Both the position numbers and the translations under genes were made by a program. Under the pieces are notes generated by a model. That model made no database searches. It had not been told where the DNA came from and saw only the letters and a program-made list of their open reading frames with translations. Shown here one piece after another: positions 1 through 14,619 of a stretch of 64,000 bases of DNA (the first letter of the stretch is position 1; the number at the start of each line of letters is the position of its first letter). Source of the stretch: Rhodovulum sp. (GTDB lineage Bacteria > Pseudomonadota > Alphaproteobacteria > Rhodobacterales > Rhodobacteraceae); assembly GCA_020637615.1 (NCBI GenBank), contig JACKKC010000001.1, positions 186,001 to 250,000 on the forward strand, given 5' to 3'.

Positions 1-655
1 TCTTCTTGGGCTTGAGCTCGCCGGTGGCCTCTGCGAGATCGGCGCGCAGCTGCTCGGCCTCGGCGTCGAGGTCGATGGCGGCGAGCATCTCGCGGATCGC
101 CTCGGCGCCGATGCCGGCGCGGAAGGCGTCCTCGCCGAACTGGTCCTGGGCGTCGAGGAATTCCTCCTCGCCGAGGAGCTGGCCGGCCTTGAGGTCGGTC
201 AGGCCCGGTTCGATGACCACATACTGCTCGAAGTAGAGGATGCGCTCGAGGTCGCGCAGGGTCATGTCGAGCATCAGGCCGATGCGGCTCGGCAGCGACT
301 TCAGGAACCAGATATGCGCGACGGGCGAGGCGAGCTCGATATGGCCCATGCGCTCGCGCCGGACCTTCTGCAGCGTCACCTCGACGCCGCATTTCTCGCA
401 GACGACGCCGCGGTACTTCATGCGCTTGTACTTGCCGCAGAGGCACTCGTAGTCCTTTATCGGACCGAAGATGCGCGCGCAGAAGAGCCCGTCACGCTCG
501 GGCTTGAAGGTGCGATAGTTGATCGTCTCGGGCTTCTTGATCTCGCCGTAGGACCACGAGAGGATTCGCTCGGGGCTGGCGAGCGAGATCTTGATCTCGT
601 CGAAGGCGCGCATCGGAGCGACCGGGGCGAACGGGTTGATGAGTTCCTGGTTCAT
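1..655 (-). CDS. rpoC: RNA polymerase subunit beta' (5' part only)
   Basis: This is the first 218 codons of the largest RNA polymerase subunit; the gene runs off the left edge. The protein begins MNQELMNPFAPV and carries the N-terminal zinc-binding cysteines (CLCGKYKR...CEKCG, about residues 60-80) that hold the clamp base. The ATG at 655-653 is preceded by GAGGAA. It lies 51 bp downstream of rpoB on the same strand, the normal rpoB-rpoC order, and is surely cotranscribed with it. The window does not show what follows rpoC. Confidence 0.97.
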   Translation of the reverse strand, partial: MNQELINPFAPVAPMRAFDEIKISLASPERILSWSYGEIKKPETINYRTFKPERDGLFCARIFGPIKDYECLCGKYKRMKYRGVVCEKCGVEVTLQKVRRERMGHIELASPVAHIWFLKSLPSRIGLMLDMTLRDLERILYFEQYVVIEPGLTDLKAGQLLGEEEFLDAQDQFGEDAFRAGIGAEAIREMLAAIDLDAEAEQLRADLAEATGELKPKK

Positions 656-706
656 GTCTGATTCCTCAATCTCGTTTCAGGGGAGGGGGCAGGGATGGCC
701 CCGCCC

Positions 707-4840
<4,134 letters not shown>

Positions 4841-4922
4841 GCTCGTACCTCTTCGCTTGCACGCACGCCGCCCGGCGGGGAACGGGTGGCGGGGCCTTGC
4901 CGGACGTGTCTGATCCAATGCC

Positions 4923-5062
4923 TGTGCGATTTCCCAGATCGCACACCCGGATCGGACGCGTCTTTCGCGAGGCCCGCGCGCAGGCATCCCGAGAGACGCA
5001 TCGAACCGGACCCGCGTCGCCGCGGATCCGGTCAGGGTCGTTAGCGCAACCGGCGGTTGCGC
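4923..5062 (-). promoter_or_regulatory. rplL-rpoB spacer with three stem-loops
   Basis: The 229-bp gap between rplL and rpoB holds three inverted repeats: 5044-5062 (8-bp perfect stem GCGCAACC, 3-nt loop) directly after the rplL stop, about 5008-5029 (9 bp, one mismatch) and 4923-4945 (8-bp perfect stem TGTGCGAT, 7-nt loop). None has a U-run, so none is a classic terminator. In E. coli the same spacer carries a partial attenuator and an RNase III site that lower rpoBC relative to rplJL. A similar job here is an inference. Confidence 0.5.
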
Positions 5063-5069
5063 ACAATCG

Positions 5070-5456
<387 letters not shown>

Positions 5457-5535
5457 TGTTCAGGTTCCAATCAGGTAGGTTTGCGTCGACCGGTGCGCAA
5501 GACGCGCACTCTCCGGCCCCGGATTGCAGAGGTCG

Positions 5536-6051
5536 TCAAGCCGCCTCACGCTCTTCGAGCGTGCTGAGGATTCCCGCGATATTCGCGGCAGGCGCGCCAA
5601 TGGCAGAGACCAGCTGGCCCGCCGGAGCCCCCAGGCACGCCACGATCGAAGCGATAAGCTCCTCGCGCGACGGCATGGCGGCCACGGCTTTCACGCCGGC
5701 CTCGTCCAGCGGTGTCGCTCCCATCGCACCCCCGAGGACAACAAGCTTCTTGTTGTCCTTGGCGAAGGCATCCACGGTCTTGGCCGCGGCTACCGGGTCC
5801 TCGGAATAGGCGAGCACCGTCATGCCCGTCAGCAGCGATCCCATGCTTTCGCCGGGAGTGCCTTTGAGGGCGATCTTGGCGAGCTTGTTCTTGGCGACAC
5901 GGACCGATCCGCCGGCGGTCTTCATCCGCAGGCGGAAATCGGTCATCTCGGCAACCGAGAGGCCTTCGTAGTGCGCGACCACGACGACACCAGAGTCCGT
6001 GAAGATCTGGCCGAGTTCAGCGACCACAGCTTCCTTTTGGGCTCTATCCAC
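5536..6051 (-). CDS. rplJ: 50S ribosomal protein L10
   Basis: L10, 171 aa, anchors L7/L12 dimers to the 23S rRNA stalk base. The start is a GTG at 6051-6049 ([10 protein letters not shown], the family's usual N terminus) with GGAG upstream; no better ATG exists. The rRNA-binding N-terminal domain ([23 protein letters not shown]) and the C-terminal L12-binding helix are both present. A 260-bp leader separates it from rplA; this is the place where L10-L12 autoregulates in other bacteria. Confidence 0.97.
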   Translation of the reverse strand: MDRAQKEAVVAELGQIFTDSGVVVVAHYEGLSVAEMTDFRLRMKTAGGSVRVAKNKLAKIALKGTPGESMGSLLTGMTVLAYSEDPVAAAKTVDAFAKDNKKLVVLGGAMGATPLDEAGVKAVAAMPSREELIASIVACLGAPAGQLVSAIGAPAANIAGILSTLEEREAA

Positions 6052-6311
6052 GTTGTTGCTCCAAGTAACTGGCAGTCCGGGACATTCGTCCCTCGCCGCC
6101 GCTCAGTTTCGCCGGTTGCCCGGCGTCTCGGGTCCTTTTACGGGTTCCCGCCAAAACCGCCCGGATCAGCCCGGTCGATCCCGATCGTTCCCCGTCTCGG
6201 GCAGGAATTCCGGGCCGAGGATCGCTCCATTCGCCCAACCCGCCGTCTCGGACAGTCGGACCGGGAAGGCTCCCGATCCGGAACATCCCCCGGTCGCCCG
6301 GGGGAATCTGG
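6052..6311 (-). promoter_or_regulatory. rplJ leader region
   Basis: A 260-bp gene-free stretch between rplA and rplJ. On the minus transcript it begins with a perfect GC hairpin at 6287-6304 (CCCCCGG, GCGA loop, CCGGGGG) seven bases after the rplA stop, not followed by a U-run. Known L10 leaders fold into a structure bound by the L10-L12 complex to repress rplJL translation. Assigning that function here is inference from position. Confidence 0.4.
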
Positions 6312-7010
6312 TCAGTCGGCCACCGCGCTGGCGATGTCGACCGTCACGCCCGGCCCCATGGTCGAGGAGAGCGCGATCTTCTTGAGATAGGTGCCCTTCG
6401 CCCCCGAGGGCTTGGCGCGGTTGACCGCCTGCACGAAGGCACGCACGTTCTCCACGAGCTTGCCCTCGTCGAACGAGGTCTTGCCGATGCCGCCATGCAC
6501 CACGCCGGCCTTCTCGGCCTTGAACTGCACCTCGCCGCCCTTGGCGTTCTGGATCGCCTGGGCGACGTCCATGGTCACCGTGCCGACCTTCGGGTTCGGC
6601 ATCAGGTTGCGCGGCCCGAGGATCTTGCCCAGCCGGCCGACGATCGGCATCATGTCGGGCGTGGCGATGCAGCGATCGAACTCGATCTTGCCGCCCTGGA
6701 TCGTCTCCATCAGATCCTCGGCGCCGACGATGTCGGCACCTGCGGCCGTGGCCTCGTCGGCCTTGGCGCCGCGGGCGAAGACCGCCACGCGCACGGTCTT
6801 GCCGGTGCCGTTCGGCAGGCTGACCACGCCGCGCACCATCTGGTCGGCGTGACGGGGATCGACGCCGAGATTCATCGCGATCTCGAGGGTCTCGTCGAAT
6901 TTCGCCGTGGCATTGGCCTTGATGAGCCGGACCGCCTCGTCGACCGCCAGGTTGGACTTGCCCTCGACGGCCTTGCGGGCGGCTGCGGTGCGTTTTGCGA
7001 GCTTCGCCAT
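6312..7010 (-). CDS. rplA: 50S ribosomal protein L1
   Basis: L1, 232 aa, forms the mobile stalk at the tRNA exit side. The sequence [17 protein letters not shown]... with [24 protein letters not shown] near the C terminus is diagnostic. ATG at 7010-7008. It lies 4 bp downstream of rplK; L1 is the classical translational repressor of the L11-L1 operon, so the rplK leader is its likely target. Confidence 0.98.
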   Translation of the reverse strand: MAKLAKRTAAARKAVEGKSNLAVDEAVRLIKANATAKFDETLEIAMNLGVDPRHADQMVRGVVSLPNGTGKTVRVAVFARGAKADEATAAGADIVGAEDLMETIQGGKIEFDRCIATPDMMPIVGRLGKILGPRNLMPNPKVGTVTMDVAQAIQNAKGGEVQFKAEKAGVVHGGIGKTSFDEGKLVENVRAFVQAVNRAKPSGAKGTYLKKIALSSTMGPGVTVDIASAVAD

Positions 7011-7014
7011 GATC

Positions 7015-7443
7015 CTACCCCTTGACCTCGATGCCCATGGACCGGGCCGAGCCCGCCACGATCAGCATCGCCGCCTCGATGTCGTTGGCGTTGAGATCCT
7101 TCATCTTGGTCTCGGCGATCTCGCGCACCTGGGCGAGCGTCACCGTGCCGGCGGTCTCCTTGCCGGGGAGCTTGGCGCCCGACTTGAGCTTGGCCGCCTT
7201 CTTGATGAGGTAGGACGCCGGCGGCGTCTTGATCTCCATCTGGAAGGACTTGTCGGAGAAATAGGTGATGATGACCGGGGTCGGCTGGCCTACCTCGATC
7301 TCCTGGGTGCGGGCGTTGAACGCCTTGCAGAATTCCATGATGTTGATGCCGCGCTGACCGAGCGCGGGACCGACGGGCGGCGAGGGGTTGGCCTTGCCGG
7401 CGGGCACCTGCAGCTTCAGCTGCCCCATGACTTTCTTGGCCAT
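7015..7443 (-). CDS. rplK: 50S ribosomal protein L11
   Basis: L11, 142 aa, part of the GTPase-associated centre. The start is the ATG at 7443 ([18 protein letters not shown]), with GGAGG upstream; the open frame continues further 5' but that part is not conserved. The proline-rich [20 protein letters not shown] segment (about residues 20-40), the thiostrepton-binding region, is intact. Stop TAG, then rplA after 4 bp: a two-gene translational unit. Confidence 0.98.
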   Translation of the reverse strand: MAKKVMGQLKLQVPAGKANPSPPVGPALGQRGINIMEFCKAFNARTQEIEVGQPTPVIITYFSDKSFQMEIKTPPASYLIKKAAKLKSGAKLPGKETAGTVTLAQVREIAETKMKDLNANDIEAAMLIVAGSARSMGIEVKG

Positions 7444-7634
7444 CGAGGGCCTCCTTCTTCTGTCCTGCCGCGGGGACGCGTCCCGCGCGGCGTTGCATGG
7501 GCGCGGTACGGTCTGGACGGCGCGCCGTCCTCGCCTCCCGCGCGAAGTCCGAAATCCTCGGATTTCGGCCAACTCTTGGCAGGGCACGATCGAAACGCGC
7601 AGGCGGCTCGCGCCCGCTCCGACCGTGCTCCCGG
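7444..7634 (-). promoter_or_regulatory. rplK leader with two perfect palindromes
   Basis: The 191-bp nusG-rplK spacer contains a 16-nt perfect palindrome at 7515-7530 (GGACGGCG/CGCCGTCC) and a 20-nt inverted repeat at 7549-7568 (CCGAAATCC, TC, GGATTTCGG). Leader RNA of this operon is the known target of L1 feedback in other bacteria. Which of these hairpins, if either, mimics the L1 site cannot be told without folding. Confidence 0.4.
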
Positions 7635-8168
7635 TCACGAGGCCTTGGCGACCTGCGCGAATTCCAGCTCCACCGGCGTGGCCCGGCCGAAGATCGAGAC
7701 CGAGACCTTGAGCCGGCTCGCGCCCTGGTCCACTTCCTCGACCATGCCGCTGAAGCCCTCGAAGGGGCCGTCCGTGACGGAGACCTGCTCGCCTGTCTGG
7801 AAGGTGATGATCGAGCGCGGCCGCTCCTGCCCCTCGACCACCTGATTGAGGATGCGGGCGACCTCGGCGTCGCGCATCGGCAGCGGCTTGCCCTTCGGAC
7901 CGAGGAAGCCGGTGACCCGGTTGAGCGAGCTGATAAGGTGATAGGCCCGGTCGGTCATCTCCATCTTCACCAGCACATAGCCCGGCATGAAGCGCTTCTC
8001 GGTCTGCACCTTCTTGCCGCGGCGGATCTCGATGACGTCCTCGGTCGGCACCATGACCTCGGCGATCTCGTCCTCGAGATGCTGCTGGGCCACGGCCTCG
8101 CGGATCGCCTCGGCGACCTTCTTCTCGAAGTTCGAGAGCACGCTCACCGAATACCAGCGCATCGCCAT
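7635..8168 (-). CDS. nusG: Transcription termination/antitermination factor NusG
   Basis: NusG, 177 aa, binds RNA polymerase, Rho and S10 and couples transcription to translation. The N-terminal NGN domain ([22 protein letters not shown]) and the C-terminal KOW motif ([19 protein letters not shown], about residues 125-145) are clear. A start two codons later (MRWYS, 8162) is equally possible. It is followed by rplK and preceded by secE, the standard secE-nusG-rplK order. Confidence 0.97.
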   Translation of the reverse strand: MAMRWYSVSVLSNFEKKVAEAIREAVAQQHLEDEIAEVMVPTEDVIEIRRGKKVQTEKRFMPGYVLVKMEMTDRAYHLISSLNRVTGFLGPKGKPLPMRDAEVARILNQVVEGQERPRSIITFQTGEQVSVTDGPFEGFSGMVEEVDQGASRLKVSVSIFGRATPVELEFAQVAKAS

Positions 8169-8322
8169 GCTGTTCGTTACCTCAATCTCTCGGCGGCGCC
8201 TCGCCGCCCGACTTCTCTTCTGCCCGCGCCTCGCGGGGCGAAACGCAAAGGGCGCGCTACCGAATCGACGCGCGCCTTCATTGTTGCGAGAGGCGTCCGA
8301 TTACCCCCCCGCGCGGCGGGGT

Positions 8323-8520
8323 TCAAGAGGCGAAGTTAAGGATCTGCTCCAGGGCGAAGCGCACGATCAGGTCCACCGTGAAGAAGAAGGTGGCGAAAAG
8401 CGTCGCCATGATCATCACCATGACCGTGGTGAGCCCCGTTTCGCGCCGCGTCGGCCAGACGATGCGCGCGGCCTCCGCGCGGACCTGCTGGATGAACTGG
8501 AAGGGATTGGTGCGGGCCAT
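8323..8520 (-). CDS. secE: Preprotein translocase subunit SecE
   Basis: Small SecE, 65 aa from the ATG at 8520 (MARTNPFQFIQQVRAEAARIVWPTRRET). A GTG 11 codons upstream gives a longer but unconserved form. The conserved amphipathic part (VRAEAARIVWPTRRET) precedes one transmembrane helix (TVMVMIMATLFATFFFTVDLIV, about residues 34-55). It partners SecY, encoded at 29.6 kb. It begins the secE-nusG-rpl cluster; 154 bp separate it from nusG. Confidence 0.95.
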   Translation of the reverse strand: MARTNPFQFIQQVRAEAARIVWPTRRETGLTTVMVMIMATLFATFFFTVDLIVRFALEQILNFAS

Positions 8521-8791
8521 GGGAACCTGTCCGGACGCTTGAGCGCCGAGCACTTACCCACGCCCCGGGCGGTTTGCAAGGCCGGATGCCATCCCCGCAG
8601 GCCGAGGGCGGTTCGGCCGGCCGTCTCCGGGGCGGCAGGCGTCGTGGCGCGGATCCTACCGCATGTTGACCAGATTCCGACGGAATCCACCACTTGTTGG
8701 GCCGATGTCACCAATTCTTCGCGAAATGGCAATATCCGGTTAACCATCGCCGCCTAGCCTCCGCGCCAGCAGATTGCAGCGGAGATCCCCG

Positions 8792-10348
8792 ATGCCGCGT
8801 CGGTTTTCCCTCTCGCGCCGCCGCTTCCTCGCCACTGGCGTCGCGGCGCTGGCCCTGCCGGGCCTCAGTCGGGCGCCCGGCCGTCCGATCTTCACCCACG
8901 GGGTGCAGTCCGGGGACGTGGGGGCCGCCTCCGGCATGGTCTGGGGCCGGGTCGACCGCCCGGCGCGGGTCATGGTCGAATACGCCACCACCGAGAGCTT
9001 CCGCGATGCGGTCCGGCTTCCGCCGGTCGATGCGCTGCCGGGCAGCGATTTCGCCGTCAAGCGCCGGCTGGAAGGCATGCCCGCCGGCCAGGACATCTTC
9101 TACCGCCTGGTCGCCGCCGATCTCGCGGAGCCCGGGCTGGTCTCGGAGCCGGCGACCGGCCGCTTCCGCACCGCTCCCGCGGACCGCCGCGCCGTGCGCT
9201 TCGCCTGGTCGGGCGACACCGGCGGGCAAGGCTGGGGCATCGACGACGAAGGTATGCGCAGCTATGCCGCCATCGCGGGCCACGCCCCGGATTTCTTCAT
9301 CCATTGCGGCGACACCGTCTATGCCGACGGCCCCATGGCGGCAGAGGCGCCGCTGCTCGACGGCGGGACCTGGCGCAACGTCGTGCTGACCGACGCCAAG
9401 CGGAAGGTGGCGGAGACCCTCGACGAATTCCGCGGCCAGTGGCGCTACAACCTCATGGACCGGCATGTGCGGGCCTTCAACGCGACCGTGCCGAGCTTCG
9501 TGCAATGGGACGACCACGAGGTGCTCAACAACTGGTCGCCGGGCATCGACCTGCGCGACGACCCCCGCTATTCCGAGACCTCGGTCAGCCGGCTCGCGGC
9601 GCGCGCGGCCCGCGCCTTCCACGAGATGACGCCAATCCGGACCGACCCGGCCGACCCGCGCCGGATCTACCGCCGGATCGCCTACGGGCCGCTGCTCGAG
9701 GTGTTCTTCCTCGATTTCCGGTCCTATCGCGGCGCGAACTACCTCGCCTCCGACCAGGACCTGCCGCATGCGCGCACCGGCCTCGGCGCGGCCCAGCTCG
9801 CCTGGCTGAAACGCTCGCTCTCGGCCAGCCGCGCGACCTGGAAGGTGATCGCCTGCGACATGCCGATCGGGCTCGTCTCCTGGGGGCGCTCCCCCGGCGG
9901 GCTGGCCGCGGAGGCCTTCGCCAACGGCGAAGGCGGCGCGCCGCGTGGCCGCGAGCAGGAGATCGCGGATCTGCTGCGCCACATCCACGCCGAAGGCATC
10001 GCCAACACGCTCTGGCTGACCGCCGACGTGCATTATACCGCCGCCCATCACTACGACCCGTCGCGGGCGGCCTACCAGGATTTCACGCCGTTCTGGGAAT
10101 TCGTGTCGGGGCCCTTGCATGCGGGGAGCTTCGCCCAGAAGGCGCTCGACCCGACCTTCGGTCCCGAGGTCCGGTTCGTGAAGGCGCCGCCGCCGGGGCT
10201 CGGCGCCGCGGTGTCGCCGCGCGACGGCTACCAGTTCTTCGGGCTGATCGACATCGACGGCGCGTCCGCCCAGCTCACCGTGCGGCTCATGGATCGCGAC
10301 GACAACGAGCTCTGGCGCGTCACCCTCGATCCGGCCGTTGCGGTCTAG
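8792..10348 (+). CDS. phoD: PhoD-like alkaline phosphatase (Tat-exported)
   Basis: A 518-aa metallophosphatase of the PhoD family, expected to release phosphate from phosphoesters outside the cytoplasm. ATG at 8792 has GGAG seven bases upstream. The N terminus is a twin-arginine signal (SRRRFLATGVAALALPGL). Conserved metal-binding blocks are seen: WSGDTGGQGWG, HCGDTVYADGP, QWDDHEVLNNW and TADVHYTAAHHYDPSRA. The gene lies on the plus strand between secE and tRNA-Trp, opposite to both, so it interrupts a normally compact region. Substrate and phosphate regulation cannot be read from the sequence. Confidence 0.85.
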   Translation: MPRRFSLSRRRFLATGVAALALPGLSRAPGRPIFTHGVQSGDVGAASGMVWGRVDRPARVMVEYATTESFRDAVRLPPVDALPGSDFAVKRRLEGMPAGQDIFYRLVAADLAEPGLVSEPATGRFRTAPADRRAVRFAWSGDTGGQGWGIDDEGMRSYAAIAGHAPDFFIHCGDTVYADGPMAAEAPLLDGGTWRNVVLTDAKRKVAETLDEFRGQWRYNLMDRHVRAFNATVPSFVQWDDHEVLNNWSPGIDLRDDPRYSETSVSRLAARAARAFHEMTPIRTDPADPRRIYRRIAYGPLLEVFFLDFRSYRGANYLASDQDLPHARTGLGAAQLAWLKRSLSASRATWKVIACDMPIGLVSWGRSPGGLAAEAFANGEGGAPRGREQEIADLLRHIHAEGIANTLWLTADVHYTAAHHYDPSRAAYQDFTPFWEFVSGPLHAGSFAQKALDPTFGPEVRFVKAPPPGLGAAVSPRDGYQFFGLIDIDGASAQLTVRLMDRDDNELWRVTLDPAVAV

Positions 10349-10362
10349 GTTGCGGAGGCATG

Positions 10363-10380
10363 GCGCCGCCTTGGCGGCGC
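10363..10380. terminator. Hairpin between phoD and tRNA-Trp
   Basis: Perfect inverted repeat GCGCCGCC-TT-GGCGGCGC lies 14 bp after the phoD stop and 12 bp from the tRNA 3' end. It could end transcription of the convergent phoD and tRNA genes. There is no T-run on either side, so the call rests on position and symmetry only. Confidence 0.45.
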
Positions 10381-10391
10381 GTCCGGCATCC

Positions 10392-10467
10392 TGGCAGGGG
10401 CGATAGGACTCGAACCTACGACCCTCGGTTTTGGAGACCGATGCTCTACCAACTGAGCTACACCCCT
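10392..10467 (-). tRNA. trnW: tRNA-Trp (CCA anticodon)
   Basis: Read on the minus strand, the 76-nt sequence starts AGGGGTGTAGCTCAGTTGG and ends with an encoded CCA (10394-10392). A 7-bp acceptor stem, a D-arm with AGCTCAGTTGGTAGAGC, an anticodon loop CTCCAAA (anticodon CCA) and a T-arm with GGTTCGAGTCC all form. tRNA-Trp upstream of secE is the common alphaproteobacterial arrangement; here phoD has come between them on the other strand. Confidence 0.97.
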
Positions 10468-10524
10468 AGGGTGCCGGCATGCGCGCCGTGAGATACGACC
10501 GATCCCCCCTGGGCGCAAGGGGCG

Positions 10525-11340
10525 TCAGCGCCCCGACCAGAGCCGGCGCAGCCCGAAGCGCAGGCCGCCGCCGGGGGCGGGCTCGCCCAGGCCCGAGCCT
10601 TCCGGCCAGGGCACGGGTCCGGAGGCTTCCAAGAGCGCGACCTCCGCGCCCTCGAGCAGCAGGCAGGAGAGCTTGCCGCTGCGCACGGCGCCGGTGTCAA
10701 CGGCGATGCGGTTGGGGTGATGCTCGACCCGCGGCACGATGGTGTGGCCGTGCACCACCTTGAAGCCGAAGTCGCGTCGCGACGACAGGAAGGGCTCGCG
10801 GATCCAGATCAGATCGTCGCGGTTCTGCGCCTCCATCGGCACGCCGGGCCGGATGCCGGCATGCACGAAGACATAGCCGCCGATGCGGTGCCAGAGCCGG
10901 CAGCGGTCGAGGAAGGCCGCATGCTCCGCCGGAAAGGCCGCGGCGAAGGCATCGTGGGTCGCCCGCGGATCGCGCTCATGGGCGTCCCGCACGCCGTAGG
11001 AGGCGAGCGTCGCGCCGCCGCCCATGGCCGAATGCAGCCAGTGATAGGTGCGGTCGTACCACTCGGGATCGCTGAGATAGGCCTCGATATAGCTGTCGTG
11101 GTTGCCCAGCAGGAAGACGCTCGGCAGATCCGAGGCCTCGATGCCGATGAGCCGGTCGAGCACGCCGCGGCTCGACGGCCCGCGGTCGACGTAATCGCCC
11201 AGCATGACCAGAAGCGGCCGGGGATGCGGCCGGGCGGCGAGGTCGGCGCGCAGGCGCGCGAGCATGGCGTCGAGCAGGTCTAGTCGGCCGTGCACGTCGC
11301 CGATGGCATAGATCCGCTGCCCCTCGGTGGCATCGCTCAT
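10525..11340 (-). CDS. Calcineurin-like phosphoesterase (PrpA/ApaH type)
   Basis: A 271-aa cytoplasmic metallophosphatase of the Ser/Thr phosphatase / diadenosine tetraphosphatase group. Metal-binding motifs appear in order: GDVHGR (about residue 14), GDYVDRG (about 50), GNHD (about 80) and VVHGHT (about 185). ATG at 11340 (MSDATEGQRIYAIGDVHG) was chosen because the upstream extension is not conserved. It is divergent from the GMC oxidoreductase gene. Whether the substrate is a phosphoprotein or a dinucleotide cannot be decided from motifs. Confidence 0.85.
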   Translation of the reverse strand: MSDATEGQRIYAIGDVHGRLDLLDAMLARLRADLAARPHPRPLLVMLGDYVDRGPSSRGVLDRLIGIEASDLPSVFLLGNHDSYIEAYLSDPEWYDRTYHWLHSAMGGGATLASYGVRDAHERDPRATHDAFAAAFPAEHAAFLDRCRLWHRIGGYVFVHAGIRPGVPMEAQNRDDLIWIREPFLSSRRDFGFKVVHGHTIVPRVEHHPNRIAVDTGAVRSGKLSCLLLEGAEVALLEASGPVPWPEGSGLGEPAPGGGLRFGLRRLWSGR

Positions 11341-11609
11341 GCAGGGCGCTCCCGGCGCGGGGCGCGACGATTTACCATTCGGTCCCGTGATCCATCCTGC
11401 ATCCGGCCGGCCCGCGCTGCTTTTCCGGCCTTCTAGCATGCCGATTCCGGGGGATCACGCGCGATATGCCCGACGCCCTCTGCCGCCCCGTTCCGCCGTC
11501 CCTTCCAATTAACCATAGAAAATCTTTACACAATCGAAAGCCATCTGCAGACTTACCCAAGAAACATGGTCGTATCGAGTTGTAAAACTCAACCAAAGAG
11601 AGAAGAGTA
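11341..11609. promoter_or_regulatory. Divergent promoter region, AT-rich core
   Basis: The 269-bp gap between two divergent genes contains a clearly AT-rich patch at about 11510-11610 in otherwise very GC-rich DNA. A short dyad GAGTT-GTAA-AACTC lies at 11577-11590, 20 bp before the GMC gene's TTG start. The patch probably holds promoters for both genes; I could not pick a confident hexamer pair. Confidence 0.35.
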
Positions 11610-13250
11610 TTGCGTTCCAGCCGCCAGCGGGATGTCATTGTCGTCGGCGCCGGGCTCGGCGGCGCGAGTGCCGCATGGCAGCTCGCCGAGAGCGGGCTCG
11701 ACGTGCTGGTCGTCGAGGCGGGACCCGACGTCACCGCCCCCCTCGCCGCGAAATCCGCCTATGCGCGGCTGGCGGCGCGGCTCCAGGAGCCGGCCGTCCC
11801 CGAGCAGGAGGATTGGGACGCCGGCGTCCTCTCCTATTACGAGCGGGGCCAAGGCGGGGTCTCGCCGCGCAGGGTCGCCACGCGCCTCGGCCAGGGGCTG
11901 GGCGGCACCTCCGTGCGTTATGCCGCGGCGCTCGGCCGGTTCCGGCGCAGCGATTTCGCCGGCAGCGTGACGGAGGGCCGCGCGCCGATCCTGCCCAATG
12001 CCTGGCCGATCGGCTATGACGAGTTCCGCGGCCACTACGCCCGTGCGGAATCCCTCCTGCGGGTCTGCGGCGAACGCGATCCGCTCGACCCCGACGACGA
12101 TGCGGAGCTCCTGCCGCCGCCGGGGCTTTCGGCGGCCGCCGAGGCGCTCCGCGCCAGCCTCGCGGCGAAGGGGCATACTCCCTTCCGGCTGCATGTCGGG
12201 CTCGATTATCTTCCGGGATGCATCGAATGCTTCGGTGCGCGCTGCGCCCGCGCCTGCAAGGCCGACGGCTACAATCGCGCGCTGCAGCCGGCGCTCGCTA
12301 CGGGCCGGGTGGCGCTGGAGACCGGGCTGCGCGTCGAGGCGATCCTTCCCGACGTCGGCGGCGTCGCCGTATTGCTGCGCGACCGGGAGGGCGTCGCCAC
12401 CATGCGCCGGGCGCGGCGCATCATCCTCGCGGCCGGCGCGCTCAATTCCCCGCTCATCCTCGGGCGATCCGCCGCGCTCTGGGGGGCCTCCGGGCCGCCG
12501 GCGATGCTCGGCCGCGGGTTGATGTTCCATGTCTCCGATTTCTTCCTGGTGATGTCCCGGCGCGAGGCCGATGGCCAGGGTCCGCGCAAATGGCTGGCGC
12601 TGCGCGATTTCTACGCCGACGGAGAGGCCGGGATCGGCGAGATCCAGTCCACCGGCTACAGCCTGGAGACCGGGTCGCTGATGCAGGCGATGCGCGGCCT
12701 GATCGCGGGATTGCCGTTGCGCCCCGCGCCCTGGATGGTCGAGGCGCTGCGCCCGCTCGCCTGGAGCATGGCGGGGCTGATCGGGCCGAGGCCCATTTTC
12801 ACCACGATCACCGAGGACCTGCCCGACGCCCGCAATCATGTGCGCAGCGAGGGCGGCAGGATCGTGGTGGAATATTCCGTCGATGCCGCCCTCAAGCGCC
12901 GCGCCGCGGCCAACCGCGCCCGGATCCGCGCGGTCTTCGCCCCCTTCGGGGTGCATTTCCTGGGCCGGCACGCGCAGCCCAACTGGGGGCATCCCATGGG
13001 CACCTGCCGGATGGGGCTCGATCCCCGGACCTCCGTGACCGATCCCGAGGGCAGGGTGCATGGCCAGCCGCGGATCTATGTCGCCGACGCCTCCGTCTTT
13101 CCCTCCTCGGGCGGGGCCGGCCCGGCGCTGACCGTGGTGGCCAATGCGCTGCGTGTCGCCGACGGGCTCGCCGCCGCATCGCGGGCCGAGCGTCATGCGC
13201 CGGCGCCAACCCGGCGCGCCCCGGTCGCAGCCATCCTGCCGGTCCCCTGA
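11610..13250 (+). CDS. GMC-family FAD oxidoreductase
   Basis: A 546-aa flavoprotein of the glucose-methanol-choline oxidoreductase family, oxidising an unknown alcohol-type substrate. The ADP-binding fold is at the N terminus (VVGAGLGGASAAWQLAESG, residues 10-29) and the family C-terminal block is complete (HPMGTCRMG ... VADASVFPSSGGAGPALTVVANALRVADG). A Cys-rich CIECFGARCARAC segment lies near residue 205. The start is TTG at 11610 with AGAGAG upstream; no ATG or GTG is available before the FAD motif. It stands alone, with a 17-bp hairpin spanning its stop codon. Confidence 0.85.
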   Translation: MRSSRQRDVIVVGAGLGGASAAWQLAESGLDVLVVEAGPDVTAPLAAKSAYARLAARLQEPAVPEQEDWDAGVLSYYERGQGGVSPRRVATRLGQGLGGTSVRYAAALGRFRRSDFAGSVTEGRAPILPNAWPIGYDEFRGHYARAESLLRVCGERDPLDPDDDAELLPPPGLSAAAEALRASLAAKGHTPFRLHVGLDYLPGCIECFGARCARACKADGYNRALQPALATGRVALETGLRVEAILPDVGGVAVLLRDREGVATMRRARRIILAAGALNSPLILGRSAALWGASGPPAMLGRGLMFHVSDFFLVMSRREADGQGPRKWLALRDFYADGEAGIGEIQSTGYSLETGSLMQAMRGLIAGLPLRPAPWMVEALRPLAWSMAGLIGPRPIFTTITEDLPDARNHVRSEGGRIVVEYSVDAALKRRAAANRARIRAVFAPFGVHFLGRHAQPNWGHPMGTCRMGLDPRTSVTDPEGRVHGQPRIYVADASVFPSSGGAGPALTVVANALRVADGLAAASRAERHAPAPTRRAPVAAILPVP

Positions 13251-13265
13251 CCGGCAGGATGGCTG
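13228..13265 (+). terminator. 17-bp perfect stem-loop across the GMC stop codon
   Basis: Arms 13228-13244 and 13249-13265 are fully complementary with a 4-nt loop (CCCT); the TGA stop (13248-13250) sits at the loop edge. There is no T-run after it. It likely ends or protects the GMC transcript, or blocks read-through into convergent tuf. The coding sequence itself forms the left arm. Confidence 0.6.
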
Positions 13266-13305
13266 TACCACTTACCCTGCGTCACAAGACGGGGAGCGGC
13301 CCGGC

Positions 13306-13333
13306 AAAGAAAAAGGGCGCCGCGACGGCGCCC
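13306..13333 (-). terminator. Rho-independent terminator of tuf copy 1
   Basis: On the minus strand, GGGCGCCG-TCG-CGGCGCCC (8-bp perfect stem, 13333-13315) is followed by TTTTTCTTT (13314-13306). It starts 25 bp after the tuf stop codon and has the full form of an intrinsic terminator. Confidence 0.9.
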
Positions 13334-13346
13334 CTCCGGTTCTTCG

Positions 13347-14533
<1,187 letters not shown>

Positions 14534-14590
14534 GTCGTCGCTTCCTGATGTTCCAGGACCGCCGGAACGGCCCGATCGTCGATGCGCGCC

Positions 14591-14619
14591 CGATTAGTGG
14601 CAAACGGGCCGGAAAGCAA
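14591..14619 (-). promoter_or_regulatory. Candidate promoter of tuf copy 1
   Basis: On the minus strand, TTGCTT (14619-14614) and TAATCG (14596-14591) are separated by 17 bp and lie about 58 bp before the tuf ATG. The fit to the housekeeping sigma consensus is fair. A promoter is required here because the gene is divergent from rpsL. Confidence 0.5.

Noticed and set aside
7015..7638. A longer L11 reading through the nusG-rplK spacer
   Set aside because: The frame is open to 7638, but conservation begins at MAKKVMGQ (7443), which has its own GGAGG site, and the extension contains the palindromic leader.
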